Source: Rhizobium sp. RU33A (GTDB lineage: Bacteria > Pseudomonadota > Alphaproteobacteria > Rhizobiales > Rhizobiaceae). Taken from it: a DNA stretch of 64,000 nt. The DNA is taken from NCBI RefSeq assembly GCF_900156055.1, contig NZ_FTMQ01000003.1, forward strand, positions 62,001-126,000. Direction: 5' to 3'. Below, one piece after another: positions 53,203 to 61,752 of this stretch (positions are counted from its first letter, which is position 1; the number at the start of each line of letters is the position of its first letter). The notes beneath the pieces were generated by a model. It did no database searches, was not told where the DNA came from, and was given only the letters and a program-made list of their open reading frames with translations. Both the position numbers and the translations under genes were made by a program.

Positions 53203-53982
53203 ATGCTCGCCCTTTTCCGCAAGACGCCGATCCTCGGCGCGCTTCTCGCCCAGGTCGTCGCCCTGCCGGTGGTGGCGGTCGTCACCGCGCCGCTATCGAC
53301 CTCGGTCGAGCGCCTGCCGCTGATCATGATCGCGCTTGTCCTGCAGGGAGCGCTTGCGGCACTGATCTGTGCACTTCTGCGCCTTCCGCGCTGGTGGCTG
53401 TTGATCGCCTTCCTCTTTCCGCTCGCCATGGGCTCGGTCATGCTGCTCGGCAATCTGCCCGCCTGGCCCTTCGGCATCGCCTTCCTCATCCTGGCGCTCG
53501 TGTTTTCCAACACCACCCGCGGCCGCGTGCCGCTCTATCTCACCAACCCCGAAACGGCTTCGGTCTTGAAGGACATGATGCGCGATCGCAAGGCCGCGCG
53601 CATGCTCGACCTTGGCTGCGGCCTCGGCGGCGTTGTCCGCGCGCTCGACGGCGAGGGCAGGCGGGCGCGGGGCGTGGAGAATGCCCCCGCCGTCTATCTG
53701 GCAGCTCGCCTCATGTCGCTCATCTCGGGCAAGGGCGAGATCCGCCGCGGCGATCTCTGGAAGACGGATGTCGCGCAGGAAGACTTGGTCTACGCCTTCC
53801 TCTCGCCCGCCCCAATGGCCGCCCTCTGGCAGAAACTGTCGAGCGAAATGAAGCCCGGTAGCCTCTTCGTCTCCAACAGCTTTGCCGTGCCGGATGTCGA
53901 TCCCGACGAGATCTGGGAGCTGTCGGACGCTCGCAAGACACGGCTCTTCCTCTATCCGATCGGCAAGGCGGAGGAGGGATGA
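53203..53982 (+). CDS. Membrane-anchored class I SAM-dependent methyltransferase
   Basis: A 259-residue protein: the N-terminal ~105 residues form three or four hydrophobic helices (GALLAQVVALPVVAVVTAPL, LPLIMIALVLQGALAALICALL, WWLLIAFLFPLAMGSVMLLG, AFLILALVFS), followed by a methyltransferase domain with the SAM loop ARMLDLGCGLGGVVRALD and RGVENAP. The substrate could be lipophilic. Start ATG at 53203 with GGAGACTGA upstream. The architecture is uncommon but known in proteobacteria. Confidence 0.82.
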   Translation: MLALFRKTPILGALLAQVVALPVVAVVTAPLSTSVERLPLIMIALVLQGALAALICALLRLPRWWLLIAFLFPLAMGSVMLLGNLPAWPFGIAFLILALVFSNTTRGRVPLYLTNPETASVLKDMMRDRKAARMLDLGCGLGGVVRALDGEGRRARGVENAPAVYLAARLMSLISGKGEIRRGDLWKTDVAQEDLVYAFLSPAPMAALWQKLSSEMKPGSLFVSNSFAVPDVDPDEIWELSDARKTRLFLYPIGKAEEG

Positions 53983-53989
53983 GCTGAGC

Positions 53990-54035
53990 TCTTCTCCCCG
54001 AAGGCGGGGAGAAGCGGACCAAAGGCCGGATGAGG
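53990..54035. repeat. Palindromic repeat, family C
   Basis: TTCTCCCCGAAGGCGGGGAGAA forms a hairpin followed by a GCGGACCAAAGGCCGGATGAGGGG part, like the element at 19605-19660. It lies at the end of the methyltransferase gene. Confidence 0.7.
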
Positions 54036-54113
54036 GGGCAGGGGACGCCAAGCTCGGCCTAATGCAGCACCGTTCGCGCCTCAGGTCTGAGGCCTCCGGC
54101 ACCGCAGCGAGGA

Positions 54114-54647
54114 TCAACTTGCCCCGAAGCCGGCCGCCTCCAGCATGGCGCGAAGCTCTGTGTCGCTGGCCTGTTCCAGGGTCAGCAGGCCGAGATAGGC
54201 ATCGCCCTCCTGGCCCAGCGCCGACCAGAAGGCCGGTTCGGTCTTCAGGCCCTGTCGTCGCAGCGCCAGAATGGCGCGTTTGAACCCGTCACCGCCGAGC
54301 CCCAGCAAGCGCCGTTCCATCTCGAAATGGCGCCAGCCGAACTGCTCGGCCACAGGCAGGGGGCTGGCGAAGATTTCGAAATCCCACCCGCATGCCCGAA
54401 ACGTCGCAATCACCGGCCGATCCTTCGACACCCACTGCCAGATGCGAAAGCCGCTCATCGCGCCATAGAACCGCTGCACATCGGCAACAAAGGCCTCCGC
54501 ATCCGGCGCACAGCAGAGAATGTCGATATCGCTGGTCAGGGTGTCGACCCCGAGCGGCGGGGTGCCCGCGATATGCGGATCATAGGCCGCAAGCGCCTCC
54601 AGGATGCCGATTTGATCCACGGCAGTCTGATAGTCGGTCCGCGACAC
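54114..54647 (-). CDS. DUF4269 nucleotidyltransferase-fold protein
   Basis: A 177-residue protein with the DUF4269 pattern: YDPHIAGTPPLGVDTLTSDIDILCCAPDA holds the nucleotidyltransferase-like G...S-D-I-D motif, followed by VIATFRACGWDFEIFASPLPVAEQFGWRHFEMERRLL. It is related to minimal nucleotidyltransferase folds. The start codon is a GTG at 54647. It is isolated and precedes the small-gene cassette zone. Confidence 0.87.
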   Translation of the reverse strand: MSRTDYQTAVDQIGILEALAAYDPHIAGTPPLGVDTLTSDIDILCCAPDAEAFVADVQRFYGAMSGFRIWQWVSKDRPVIATFRACGWDFEIFASPLPVAEQFGWRHFEMERRLLGLGGDGFKRAILALRRQGLKTEPAFWSALGQEGDAYLGLLTLEQASDTELRAMLEAAGFGAS

Positions 54648-54825
54648 TGGCTCGCCCCGTGAGATGATTGGGTTGCGTACCTAACGCCCGAGGGGGAGCG
54701 CATCAAGGGGGGGTGGAGCGGGGAGATTGTAGCGATGCGCCGGGAGCGGTCATGAGTGGGGTGAAGCTAGGCCGCAATTCTAATTGAAGTTGCCGCCCCG
54801 CGAAGTGGCACCTATCCTCGGCAGT

Positions 54826-55182
54826 ATGTGGACAGAATTCCTACTCACGACCATTTTGGCCATAGGGCTGTTAGTCCCGGAATTGCGACGACTTGCCAGC
54901 ACTTACGGGTCCATTTTTGCTGTCGCGGCAGGAGGTGCGGCGGTGGTGGCCGTTGCTGTCTGGCTGCTCGTATTACTCTCAGTCGGTTCGCAACTCACAG
55001 GCGCATTCAAAACCTTTGATTTCTGGCACCTTCTCGCTACTTTCGTTCTTCCTCTATCCACGTTTCTGTACGCACGCCGCCGCTTCTCGGTTACTCCGAG
55101 CCTACTGCCGGCTGGGCTTGTGTTCGCGTTCGTGAGCTTTGTGTTTCTTAACATCGCAATCGGATTGGCTTACTCATCTTGA
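54826..55182 (+). CDS. Small four-helix membrane protein, cassette zone
   Basis: A 118-residue protein with four hydrophobic segments: FLLTTILAIGLLVPEL, GSIFAVAAGGAAVVAVAVWLLVLLSV, WHLLATFVLPLSTFLY and LLPAGLVFAFVSFVFLNIAIGLAY. Start ATG at 54826 is chosen; a TTG at 54784 would add 14 residues. Codon use is less GC-rich than in neighbouring genes, consistent with acquisition. No family recognised. Confidence 0.6.
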   Translation: MWTEFLLTTILAIGLLVPELRRLASTYGSIFAVAAGGAAVVAVAVWLLVLLSVGSQLTGAFKTFDFWHLLATFVLPLSTFLYARRRFSVTPSLLPAGLVFAFVSFVFLNIAIGLAYSS

Positions 55183-55218
55183 GTCGCAGCTAGTATTTGC
55201 CAAACACTTAGTGACCTG

Positions 55219-55272
55219 ATGACCGCTTCGGGCCGGTTGCCGCCATGACACTGAAGCGCCAATAGCGGTCAT
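55219..55272. repeat. Cassette-boundary palindromic repeat, copy 1
   Basis: The element starts ATGACCGCT and ends with its exact reverse complement AGCGGTCAT. Internally, GGGCCGGTTGCCGCCA (55230-55245), a 10-base centre, and GCGCCA-ATA-GCGGTCAT (55256-55272) are seen; the same end blocks with the same 43-bp spacing recur at 55696-55738. Confidence 0.65.
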
Positions 55273-55292
55273 ACGCTACAGAGCATTCAACT

Positions 55293-55652
55293 TCAGGAAT
55301 GTGTACCAGCAAGACCTGTTGACTTGGGCCTCGACTTCGATCTGCCCCAGTGGCTTAGCCTCGCTGGCGGCGTCTCCTTGACCACTTCGATATTGAGCTT
55401 TGTCTCTAGGTCGGCCTTGAATTTCGCTGTGTTGCGTGCGCCCCAGATACCAAAAAAGCACATCCCAGTTTCATCGTTCTTGTATATAGCCGCACCACCG
55501 AACGCATCCGAAAGTCCGCCTTCGCCAGTAAGGCCGCCGGAGCCGTAGACTGAAACGACTGCCTCCATTGGTGCTACAGCCACAACAGTGTCAGGCGACC
55601 GGGAGAATTCGTCGCTTCGGAACTGATAAACACGGATTATAGCTTTGGACAT
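55293..55652 (-). CDS. Small hypothetical protein in the cassette zone
   Basis: A 119-residue protein starting MSKAIIRVYQFRSDEFSRSPDTVVAVAPMEAVVSV. It contains a Gly-rich stretch (GSGGLTGEGGLSDAFGGAAIY) and ends in a basic tail. Codon use is AT-richer than average here. It is transcribed opposite to the previous gene. No family recognised. It is enclosed by two copies of the same repeat. Confidence 0.55.
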   Translation of the reverse strand: MSKAIIRVYQFRSDEFSRSPDTVVAVAPMEAVVSVYGSGGLTGEGGLSDAFGGAAIYKNDETGMCFFGIWGARNTAKFKADLETKLNIEVVKETPPARLSHWGRSKSRPKSTGLAGTHS

Positions 55653-55685
55653 GATCGGACTATACTTGCGGCAACCGAGGCAGCA

Positions 55686-55738
55686 AGGTCGCTCTGGGCC
55701 GGTTGCCGCCACGGCGCGATAGCGCCATTTGCGGTCAT
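55686..55738. repeat. Cassette-boundary palindromic repeat, copy 2
   Basis: GGGCCGGTTGCCGCCA (55696-55711), a variable 10-base centre, then GCGCCA-TTT-GCGGTCAT (55722-55738). Fixed ends and total length (43 bp) match copy 1, while the centre differs. The left flank (AAGGTCGCTCT) is a degenerate form of the copy-1 arm. Confidence 0.65.
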
Positions 55739-55748
55739 GGCTGTCTTG

Positions 55749-56048
55749 TTATGAAGTCAATGGCCGGTCGTCGCCGGATACGCTCGCCTCAGCGCTCTTG
55801 ATGACCGATCCGGGTCCCAAAATCCTGCCCAGAACATTGCCGCTCAGCACAAGATTTCCCTCGTTGTGAATGTTGCGGCCCACCTCACCGGATACAACTG
55901 CATTCGCGCCCGCTTCAATCTTGAGCCCGCCTGACAGCCCGCCCGAAGCTATAAGGTTTCCACCCGGTTTGACATGAGTAAGGCCAGTGACATGACGACT
56001 GACTATGGTCACGTCCGTTACGATCAGATCGCCAATATGCTGGTCCAT
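55749..56048 (-). CDS. Bactofilin-like beta-helical small protein
   Basis: A 99-residue protein with repetitive beta turns: VSRHVTGLTHVKPGGNLIASGGLSGGLKIEAGANAVVSGEVGRNIHNEGNLVLSGNVLGRI resembles a short bactofilin/DUF583 or other right-handed beta-helix. The ATG at 56048 has AAGGAG at good spacing. Its size is smaller than that of typical bactofilins, so the assignment is tentative. It is flanked by repeats on both sides. Confidence 0.5.
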   Translation of the reverse strand: MDQHIGDLIVTDVTIVSRHVTGLTHVKPGGNLIASGGLSGGLKIEAGANAVVSGEVGRNIHNEGNLVLSGNVLGRILGPGSVIKSAEASVSGDDRPLTS

Positions 56049-56147
56049 TAAAATGGCTCCTTCATATGTTTGAGTTTGTACGCCATGAGATAGTAGCAAG
56101 CCAGCGTCTTCACGCAACCCTAGGCGGTCTCTATGGAGGCCGATTCT

Positions 56148-56174
56148 ATGACCGGTTTGGGTCGTCCTCAGCCA
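56148..56174. repeat. Degenerate half of the cassette-boundary repeat
   Basis: ATGACCGGTTTGGGTCGTCC and the following bases match the left half of copy 1 at 19 of 27 positions. It sits upstream of the bactofilin-like gene and could be the outer boundary of the array. Confidence 0.4.
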
Positions 56175-56286
56175 TGCCCGGCACGCGCCAACACCGCGCC
56201 TTGGCTCCGAATACCTGATTTTTCGCCGTCAGAAGTGGATCCCGCTCTTAACGGCATCAAAAGCTTTCTCCGCTATCGCAAAGTCT

Positions 56287-58032
56287 ATGATTTCCAACGG
56301 TTTCTTTAAGGTCTTAGTGATATGTGTGCTTCTGGTAGTCGTGGCAAAATGGGGTGCCGACACCGCCTACGCGAGCGATTCCGCCGGCATTCGCCCATCC
56401 TGCTGGGCTGAAGCCACGCTTTCGGACGATCCCGTTGCGGTGGCGCGCGATGAACAAAGATGGTCCTGCTCCGCTGCGGGCCAGGATTTCTCGATCGCTG
56501 CCGAGCGCGTGCTGCTTCGCTTCGATATCAAACCCGATCAGACACCGCTGCGATATCTACTCTCGAGGCGAAGCGCGCTCGAAGCCGTGCATCTGCTGGC
56601 GATCGACAAGGATGGTGGAATTCGCCAGACGTCCTATCCTTCCGCCTCCTTGCGCAGCTCGATGGCTGGTGGCTACTTCAATGCAGCTCTGCCTGATGTC
56701 ACCGAGATGACCCGGCACGTCGTCGCGGTCGTTGATCTGCCCTCCCACCAGATGACATTGGAGCAAGCCTATCTTTCACCTGCGGACGCAGGCGCTGGCC
56801 GTGACGATCTGCGGTTTCTGCTGTTGATGGCCGGGCTCGCTGGCATGCTCGTCATGCCCCTCATTTTCAATGCAGCATTCTACCGAGCCCTCCGGCAACC
56901 CTTCGTTCTCTGGCACTCGGCGCTGACATTGTCGCTGCTGATGACGCTTGTCGTCACATCAGGTCTGGCGGTCGTGTTCTTCGATCCCCCGGCCATGACG
57001 CTAAGCTGGATGACGACGCTGATCTTCGGTCTGACGATCGCTTCAGGCGCGATGTTCACCTACAGCTTTATCGAGCAAGGAATGCTGCATCCGCTCCTGC
57101 GGCGCATCCTTCCCTATTGTGCCGCATGGGCGATCTTCCTCAGTGTCTTCCACGCGAGCTTCCCCTTCGTGGCCCGTCCGGTGCAATCGACCGTCTACAC
57201 GGCAGCATTTACCCCGGTTCTTGCCGTCTTTCTCTTCTCGATGATCGATTCATTGCGCCGCGGAAGCCGCGCCGCAAGGTTCCAGGCCATTGGCTACGCG
57301 CCGTTGATACTGGTCGGACTGATACGATTGGTAACGGGCATAACACCCGGGCTCCCCAGCCAGGATGCCATGCTGCTGTTCTATTTCGGCTGCATGTTTG
57401 AGGTCCTGCTCACCACGCTTGGCGTGGCGGATCGCTTTGTGCTCATCAGGCGAGAGCGAGATCGTGCGCTGAACGAGGCGGACCTGCTCGAGCGTCTGGC
57501 GGAAACCGATCCATTGACGGGTTTGCTCAACAGACGCGCGATCGAGCGCCACTTCGAGCAGCTACGCGCCGAGCGCTTTACAGCACTCGCCGTCATCGAC
57601 GTCGATCATTTCAAGGCGATCAACGATGGCTACGGGCATGGCGTGGGCGACGAGGTGCTGAAGGCCGTCGCCGCCGCACTCAAGGCCGGGCCGGACGTCC
57701 GCGCTTATCGCCTGGGTGGCGAAGAGTTCCTTCTGGTGCTGCGCGGGCATGACGTCGATGGAGAGGCCGAGCTTCGCCGCCAGGCGATCCCGACCACCGT
57801 CGCCAGCGCCGTTCCTGCACTTGCCCGGGCCGTGACTGCGAGCATGGGCATCACCCTGATCTCCGGCGATGAAGGCTTTCCCGCTTTGTATGAACGGGCC
57901 GACAAGCTGCTTTACGAAGCCAAGAGGGCCGGACGCAACAGAACCCGCGGCGGCAACAGGGGAGAGGCAGTCGGCGAAAGCCCCGCACTCACGCTCACGC
58001 CACCACCCGTGCCTCGTCCTCATCGAGGCTGA
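56287..58032 (+). CDS. 7TM-DISM-type diguanylate cyclase
   Basis: A 581-residue protein with a signal or first helix, a periplasmic beta-rich region (7TMR-DISM extracellular-like, residues about 35-175), seven transmembrane helices (about residues 180-385) and a C-terminal GGDEF domain. The catalytic motif is GGEEF near residue 477 with DVDHFKAINDGYGHGVGDEVL upstream, so it should make c-di-GMP from two GTP. No clear I-site RxxD is seen. The last residues (SPALTLTPPPVPRPHRG) are encoded by DNA that is also the antisense of the next gene's end, so the stop may have drifted. No ribosome site stands out for the ATG at 56287. Confidence 0.9.
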   Translation: MISNGFFKVLVICVLLVVVAKWGADTAYASDSAGIRPSCWAEATLSDDPVAVARDEQRWSCSAAGQDFSIAAERVLLRFDIKPDQTPLRYLLSRRSALEAVHLLAIDKDGGIRQTSYPSASLRSSMAGGYFNAALPDVTEMTRHVVAVVDLPSHQMTLEQAYLSPADAGAGRDDLRFLLLMAGLAGMLVMPLIFNAAFYRALRQPFVLWHSALTLSLLMTLVVTSGLAVVFFDPPAMTLSWMTTLIFGLTIASGAMFTYSFIEQGMLHPLLRRILPYCAAWAIFLSVFHASFPFVARPVQSTVYTAAFTPVLAVFLFSMIDSLRRGSRAARFQAIGYAPLILVGLIRLVTGITPGLPSQDAMLLFYFGCMFEVLLTTLGVADRFVLIRRERDRALNEADLLERLAETDPLTGLLNRRAIERHFEQLRAERFTALAVIDVDHFKAINDGYGHGVGDEVLKAVAAALKAGPDVRAYRLGGEEFLLVLRGHDVDGEAELRRQAIPTTVASAVPALARAVTASMGITLISGDEGFPALYERADKLLYEAKRAGRNRTRGGNRGEAVGESPALTLTPPPVPRPHRG

Positions 58033-59185
58033 CGCGCCAGGTGTTGCGGCCGTCGGCCTTGGCGGCGTAGAGCGCGCGGTCGGCCATGTCGAGCAGGCGC
58101 TCGAAGTCGCCCTCGGACTGGATCGTCCCCGAGACCGCGCCGACGCTGATCGTCACATAGGTGTTCCGGTCGCCGGTAAAACCATGGGCGATGCCGAGCT
58201 GGCGCACGGCGCGGCGCAGGCTCTCGGCCAGCGTCGGTGCCATGTTTCTGTCGGCGTTGGAGAAGATGGCGAGGAATTCCTCGCCGCCATGGCGGGCGAG
58301 ATGCGCCTCCATCGGCAGGGCCCGGCGCATGGCGCGGGCCACCCGCTTCAGACATTCATCGCCGGCGCCATGGCCATAGGCGTCGTTATAGGCCTTGAAG
58401 TGATCGACATCGGCAACCAGCAGCACCACGCGCCGCGCCTCGTCCGACACGTCCGTCGCAAGCCGCATCAGCTCCATCTCGGTGCCGCGGCGGTTGGCAA
58501 GCCTGGTCAGCGGGTCGGTGACGGAGAGCCGGGCGAGATCCTTGTTCTGCCGCGACAACTCCCGCTTCAGCGCTTCGTTTTCCTGCATCTGCAGATGGCT
58601 GGTGAGCGCCTCCACCTCGAGCTGATAGGAGACCAGCAGCGTCATCAGCACCGTCGGCATGTAGACCGCCAGATGCTGGATGACATAGGAGGGGCTCGCC
58701 CCCTCCAGGAACCAGATGACGGAATAGTTGAGGCAGAAGGTGAAGATGCTGGCGCGCAGCGCCGGACGGAACGGCGAAGCGGCGGCAATCGTGATGGCCA
58801 TCTGGAAGGTCGCGGCCGCATAGAAATAAGTGAGCACGCCCGGGCTCGAACTGGAGACGAGGATCGCGCACCAGCAGACATTGGCGAGAAGTGCCACCAG
58901 GATCGCAGCGATCTCCTTCTTCTCGATCGGATGATTGCCCGCAATGTAGACGAGAAGGCCAATCGCGATCGGCAGCATCACGCCAAAGCGCAGAACCGCC
59001 GACAGCATGGTGACATCGCCGAGCAACCACAGATCGAAGAGAAAGCAGGCGAGATAGAAGATGAGAACGCAGACAACGGCCGCCTTCAGCATCCGGCTGC
59101 GCAAAGCTGCGCGATCTTCGAGGAATGCCGCATACTGCTCCACCGTCAATCGGGGCCTAGCGGGAAGTCCGAGCCATCTCATCAT
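57995..59185 (-). CDS. Membrane GGDEF diguanylate cyclase
   Basis: A 396-residue protein with six transmembrane helices in the N-terminal half (MLKAAVVCVLIFYLACFLF through VYMPTVLMTLLVSYQLEVE), a short coiled region (LQMQENEALKRELSRQNKDLARLSVTDPLTRL) and a GGDEF domain with GGEEF near residue 300 and VADVDHFKAYNDAYGHGAGDECL. The motif is intact, predicting synthesis of c-di-GMP. It converges on the previous gene and their 3' ends overlap by 38 bases. Start ATG at 59185. Confidence 0.9.
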   Translation of the reverse strand: MMRWLGLPARPRLTVEQYAAFLEDRAALRSRMLKAAVVCVLIFYLACFLFDLWLLGDVTMLSAVLRFGVMLPIAIGLLVYIAGNHPIEKKEIAAILVALLANVCWCAILVSSSSPGVLTYFYAAATFQMAITIAAASPFRPALRASIFTFCLNYSVIWFLEGASPSYVIQHLAVYMPTVLMTLLVSYQLEVEALTSHLQMQENEALKRELSRQNKDLARLSVTDPLTRLANRRGTEMELMRLATDVSDEARRVVLLVADVDHFKAYNDAYGHGAGDECLKRVARAMRRALPMEAHLARHGGEEFLAIFSNADRNMAPTLAESLRRAVRQLGIAHGFTGDRNTYVTISVGAVSGTIQSEGDFERLLDMADRALYAAKADGRNTWRVSLDEDEARVVA

Positions 59186-59499
59186 GGATGTCCAATCACC
59201 GATTGAAATATATGAACCGTCGAAACAGCGGAAATGTATGTTTGGCCCCCTTAATTTGGGGTGAAGGCGATGTGCCAATACGAGAAATCATGGATGAACA
59301 CAAGCGGTATGGTTAACCGTTGGTGAACGCCGAAAGACCTGGAACGCCTAGGGAGTTGCAACCTGTTTCAATTCAGGATGGTAGGCGAGGGCAGGCGGAG
59401 ACCTGTGCCTCTATGAGACGGAAAGGCGGTCGTGAGCCGCCACATCGCCGTCGCGATTCGCAGCCGCCATGCTTGAGACGAAGTAAACTTGTGATTGTC
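59186..59499. promoter_or_regulatory. Upstream region of the GGDEF gene with a CtrA-like site
   Basis: 314 bp without a gene. TTAA, seven bases, TGAA at 59313-59327 matches the CtrA consensus at 7 of 8 positions. The rest shows no strong structure. It separates the GGDEF start from the 3' end of the penicillin-binding protein gene. Confidence 0.3.
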
Positions 59500-61752
59500 T
59501 TAACGGCTGGTCGAGCCGGTCGTTTCGGGCTCTATCGCAGCCTGTGCCGTACCCGCCGGTGCCGAAAGCGCGTCGGCGGATTTCAGGCGTGTTGCGAGCT
59601 CCCGGATCAGGCGGGTCGATTGCGATGACAGCGAGCGAGGACGCACCATCGGCGGCAGAGCATCCGGATTGGCGGCATCCGCCACCTGGGGCTTGGCTTC
59701 CTTCTCCGGCATCGGCTGGTCAACGCCGGGGATCGGCTTGATGTCGATGCCCTGATGGGCATAGTCCATCAGCTTCTTGAAGGTCATGGCCGGCAGCGAG
59801 CCGCCCGTCATATTGTTGGTCGAGGTGTAGTCGTCGTTTCCGAACCAGACGGCGGCGGTGTAATTGCCGGTATAACCGACGAACCACGCATCGCGGTAAG
59901 CCTGGGTCGTGCCGGTCTTGCCGGCCGTCAGGATCCCGTCGACGGCGGCGCGTCGGGCCGTACCGATATAGGGGATCTTGGTCATCATCTGGTTCATCGA
60001 GCGGGCGGCCTGTTCGGACAGGATGCGCTCGGGCGCGGGCGCGTCGCGCTCGAAATCGTAAAGCACCTCGCCGGCGTAATTGACGATCTGCGCAATGCCG
60101 TGACGGCGCGAAGCATAACCGTCGGCCGGCAGTACGGCATAGGCCGTCGCCTGGTCCATGACGGTGACTTCCGACGTGCCGAGTGGGATCGTCACATCCT
60201 TCTTGATCGGCGTCTCCACGCCCATCGCCTTGGTGGTCTGGATGATCGCGTCGATGCCGAATTTTTCCTTGGCGAGCCGGACCGGGATCGTGTTGATCGA
60301 TTTCGCCAGCGCCGTTTCCATGGTCACCCGGCCGGCAAAGCTGCGACCGTAGTTCTGCGGGCTCCAGTTGCCCCAGGCGACCGGCGCATCGACCACCACC
60401 GTATCCGGCGTATAGCCGTTCTCCATGGCCAGCGCGTAAGTATACATCTTGAACGAGGAGCCCGGCTGGCGCAGCGCTCGCGTCGCGCGGTTGAACTGGC
60501 TCTCGCCATAGTCGCGTCCGCCGACCATGGCGCGCACCGCCCCGCCGTTCTCGACCATCACCAGAGCGCCCTGCTTGACGTTGTAGCTCTCGCCATACTC
60601 GCGCAGCGACGACGCGACTGCCTCGTCGGCTGCCTGCTGCAGCCCGAGATCGATCGTCGTGCGCACGACCAGCGTATGATCCTTGAAGCGGGCCGCGATC
60701 CGCTGCACCTCCTCGAAGGCCCAGTCGAGGAAGAAGTCGGGCGCTTCCTTTTCGTCGCGGTCGATGACGGAGGCCGGATTGCGCCTCGCTGCCACGACCT
60801 GGCCCTCGGTCATCAGTCCGCTCTGCACCATGTTGGTCAAAACATCGTTGGCGCGCGCACGCGCCGCTGGCAGGTTGACATGCGGCGCATATTTCGCCGG
60901 CGCCTTGAACAGGCCGGCCAGCATCGCCGCTTCCGCAAGTGTCACTTCGGTGATGTTCTTGCCGAAATAGAATTGCGAGGCGGCTGCCGCTCCGAAGGTG
61001 CCGCCGCCCATATATGCGCGGTCCAGATAGAGCGACAGGATTTCCGTCTTCGACAGGTTCGCCTCGAGCCAGAGCGCCAGATAGGCTTCCTTGATCTTGC
61101 GCTCGATCGACCGCTCATTGGTCAGGAACAGGTTCTTTGCCAGCTGCTGCGTCAGCGTCGAGCCGCCCTGGACCACTTCGCCGGCCTTGGCGTTTTCCGA
61201 CATGGCGCGCGCAAGACCGATGAAGTCGATGCCGAAGTGATCGAAGAAGCGCCGGTCTTCCGTCGCCAGAACCGCCTTGACCAGATGGTCCGGCAATTCG
61301 TCGACCGGCACGGAATTTTCATGGATGATGCCGCGATGGCCGATTGTGTTGCCGTAGCGATCGAGGAAGGTGACGGCGAAATTGTCGTGGTTGCGCCAGT
61401 CTTTCTTGGTTTCCTCGAAGGCAGGCTGCGCAAGCGCGAGCAAGAGCACCATGCCGGCGGTGCCAAGCGTCATGGCTTCGCCGGCGATCTCGAAGCCGAG
61501 CTTCTTGAGGCCCCGCACACGGAAGCGGCGGAAGAAGATGGTGATTTCTTCCCAGGCCTCGGCGAGGTCATAGCCGGCATTCCACAGCGTCGAGTCGAGC
61601 CAGCTGTCGATCTTGAGAAAGATGTGGCGCTTCAGCTTCCGTGGTTTTTCGCTGCTTGTCGCGGCGGCGCCAGACGCTGGCCGATCGCCGCCATCGGCGC
61701 CGCCGAGGCGTTCCGCAGGCTGAAGATCGTCAGGCTTGTCGTTGTCGGCCAC
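59500..61752 (-). CDS. Class A penicillin-binding protein (PBP1a type)
   Basis: A 750-residue bifunctional peptidoglycan synthase. A cytoplasmic N-terminus and one transmembrane helix (EAMTLGTAGMVLLLALAQ) precede the glycosyltransferase domain with ATEDRRFFDHFGID (catalytic Glu) and GGSTLTQQLAKNLFL. The transpeptidase domain has the nucleophile SSFK (near residue 430), SINTIPV (SxN) and AGKTGTTQAYRDAWFVGYTG. The order and length fit class A PBPs of Rhizobiales, where polar growth relies on them. The start is a GTG at 61752. Confidence 0.94.
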   Translation of the reverse strand: MADNDKPDDLQPAERLGGADGGDRPASGAAATSSEKPRKLKRHIFLKIDSWLDSTLWNAGYDLAEAWEEITIFFRRFRVRGLKKLGFEIAGEAMTLGTAGMVLLLALAQPAFEETKKDWRNHDNFAVTFLDRYGNTIGHRGIIHENSVPVDELPDHLVKAVLATEDRRFFDHFGIDFIGLARAMSENAKAGEVVQGGSTLTQQLAKNLFLTNERSIERKIKEAYLALWLEANLSKTEILSLYLDRAYMGGGTFGAAAASQFYFGKNITEVTLAEAAMLAGLFKAPAKYAPHVNLPAARARANDVLTNMVQSGLMTEGQVVAARRNPASVIDRDEKEAPDFFLDWAFEEVQRIAARFKDHTLVVRTTIDLGLQQAADEAVASSLREYGESYNVKQGALVMVENGGAVRAMVGGRDYGESQFNRATRALRQPGSSFKMYTYALAMENGYTPDTVVVDAPVAWGNWSPQNYGRSFAGRVTMETALAKSINTIPVRLAKEKFGIDAIIQTTKAMGVETPIKKDVTIPLGTSEVTVMDQATAYAVLPADGYASRRHGIAQIVNYAGEVLYDFERDAPAPERILSEQAARSMNQMMTKIPYIGTARRAAVDGILTAGKTGTTQAYRDAWFVGYTGNYTAAVWFGNDDYTSTNNMTGGSLPAMTFKKLMDYAHQGIDIKPIPGVDQPMPEKEAKPQVADAANPDALPPMVRPRSLSSQSTRLIRELATRLKSADALSAPAGTAQAAIEPETTGSTSR

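Noticed and set aside
54680..54690. CCTAACGCCCG near the small-gene zone, reminiscent of an integron attC arm
   Set aside because: There is only one such half-site, no matching GTTRRRY core at the other end of any unit, and no integron integrase in the window.
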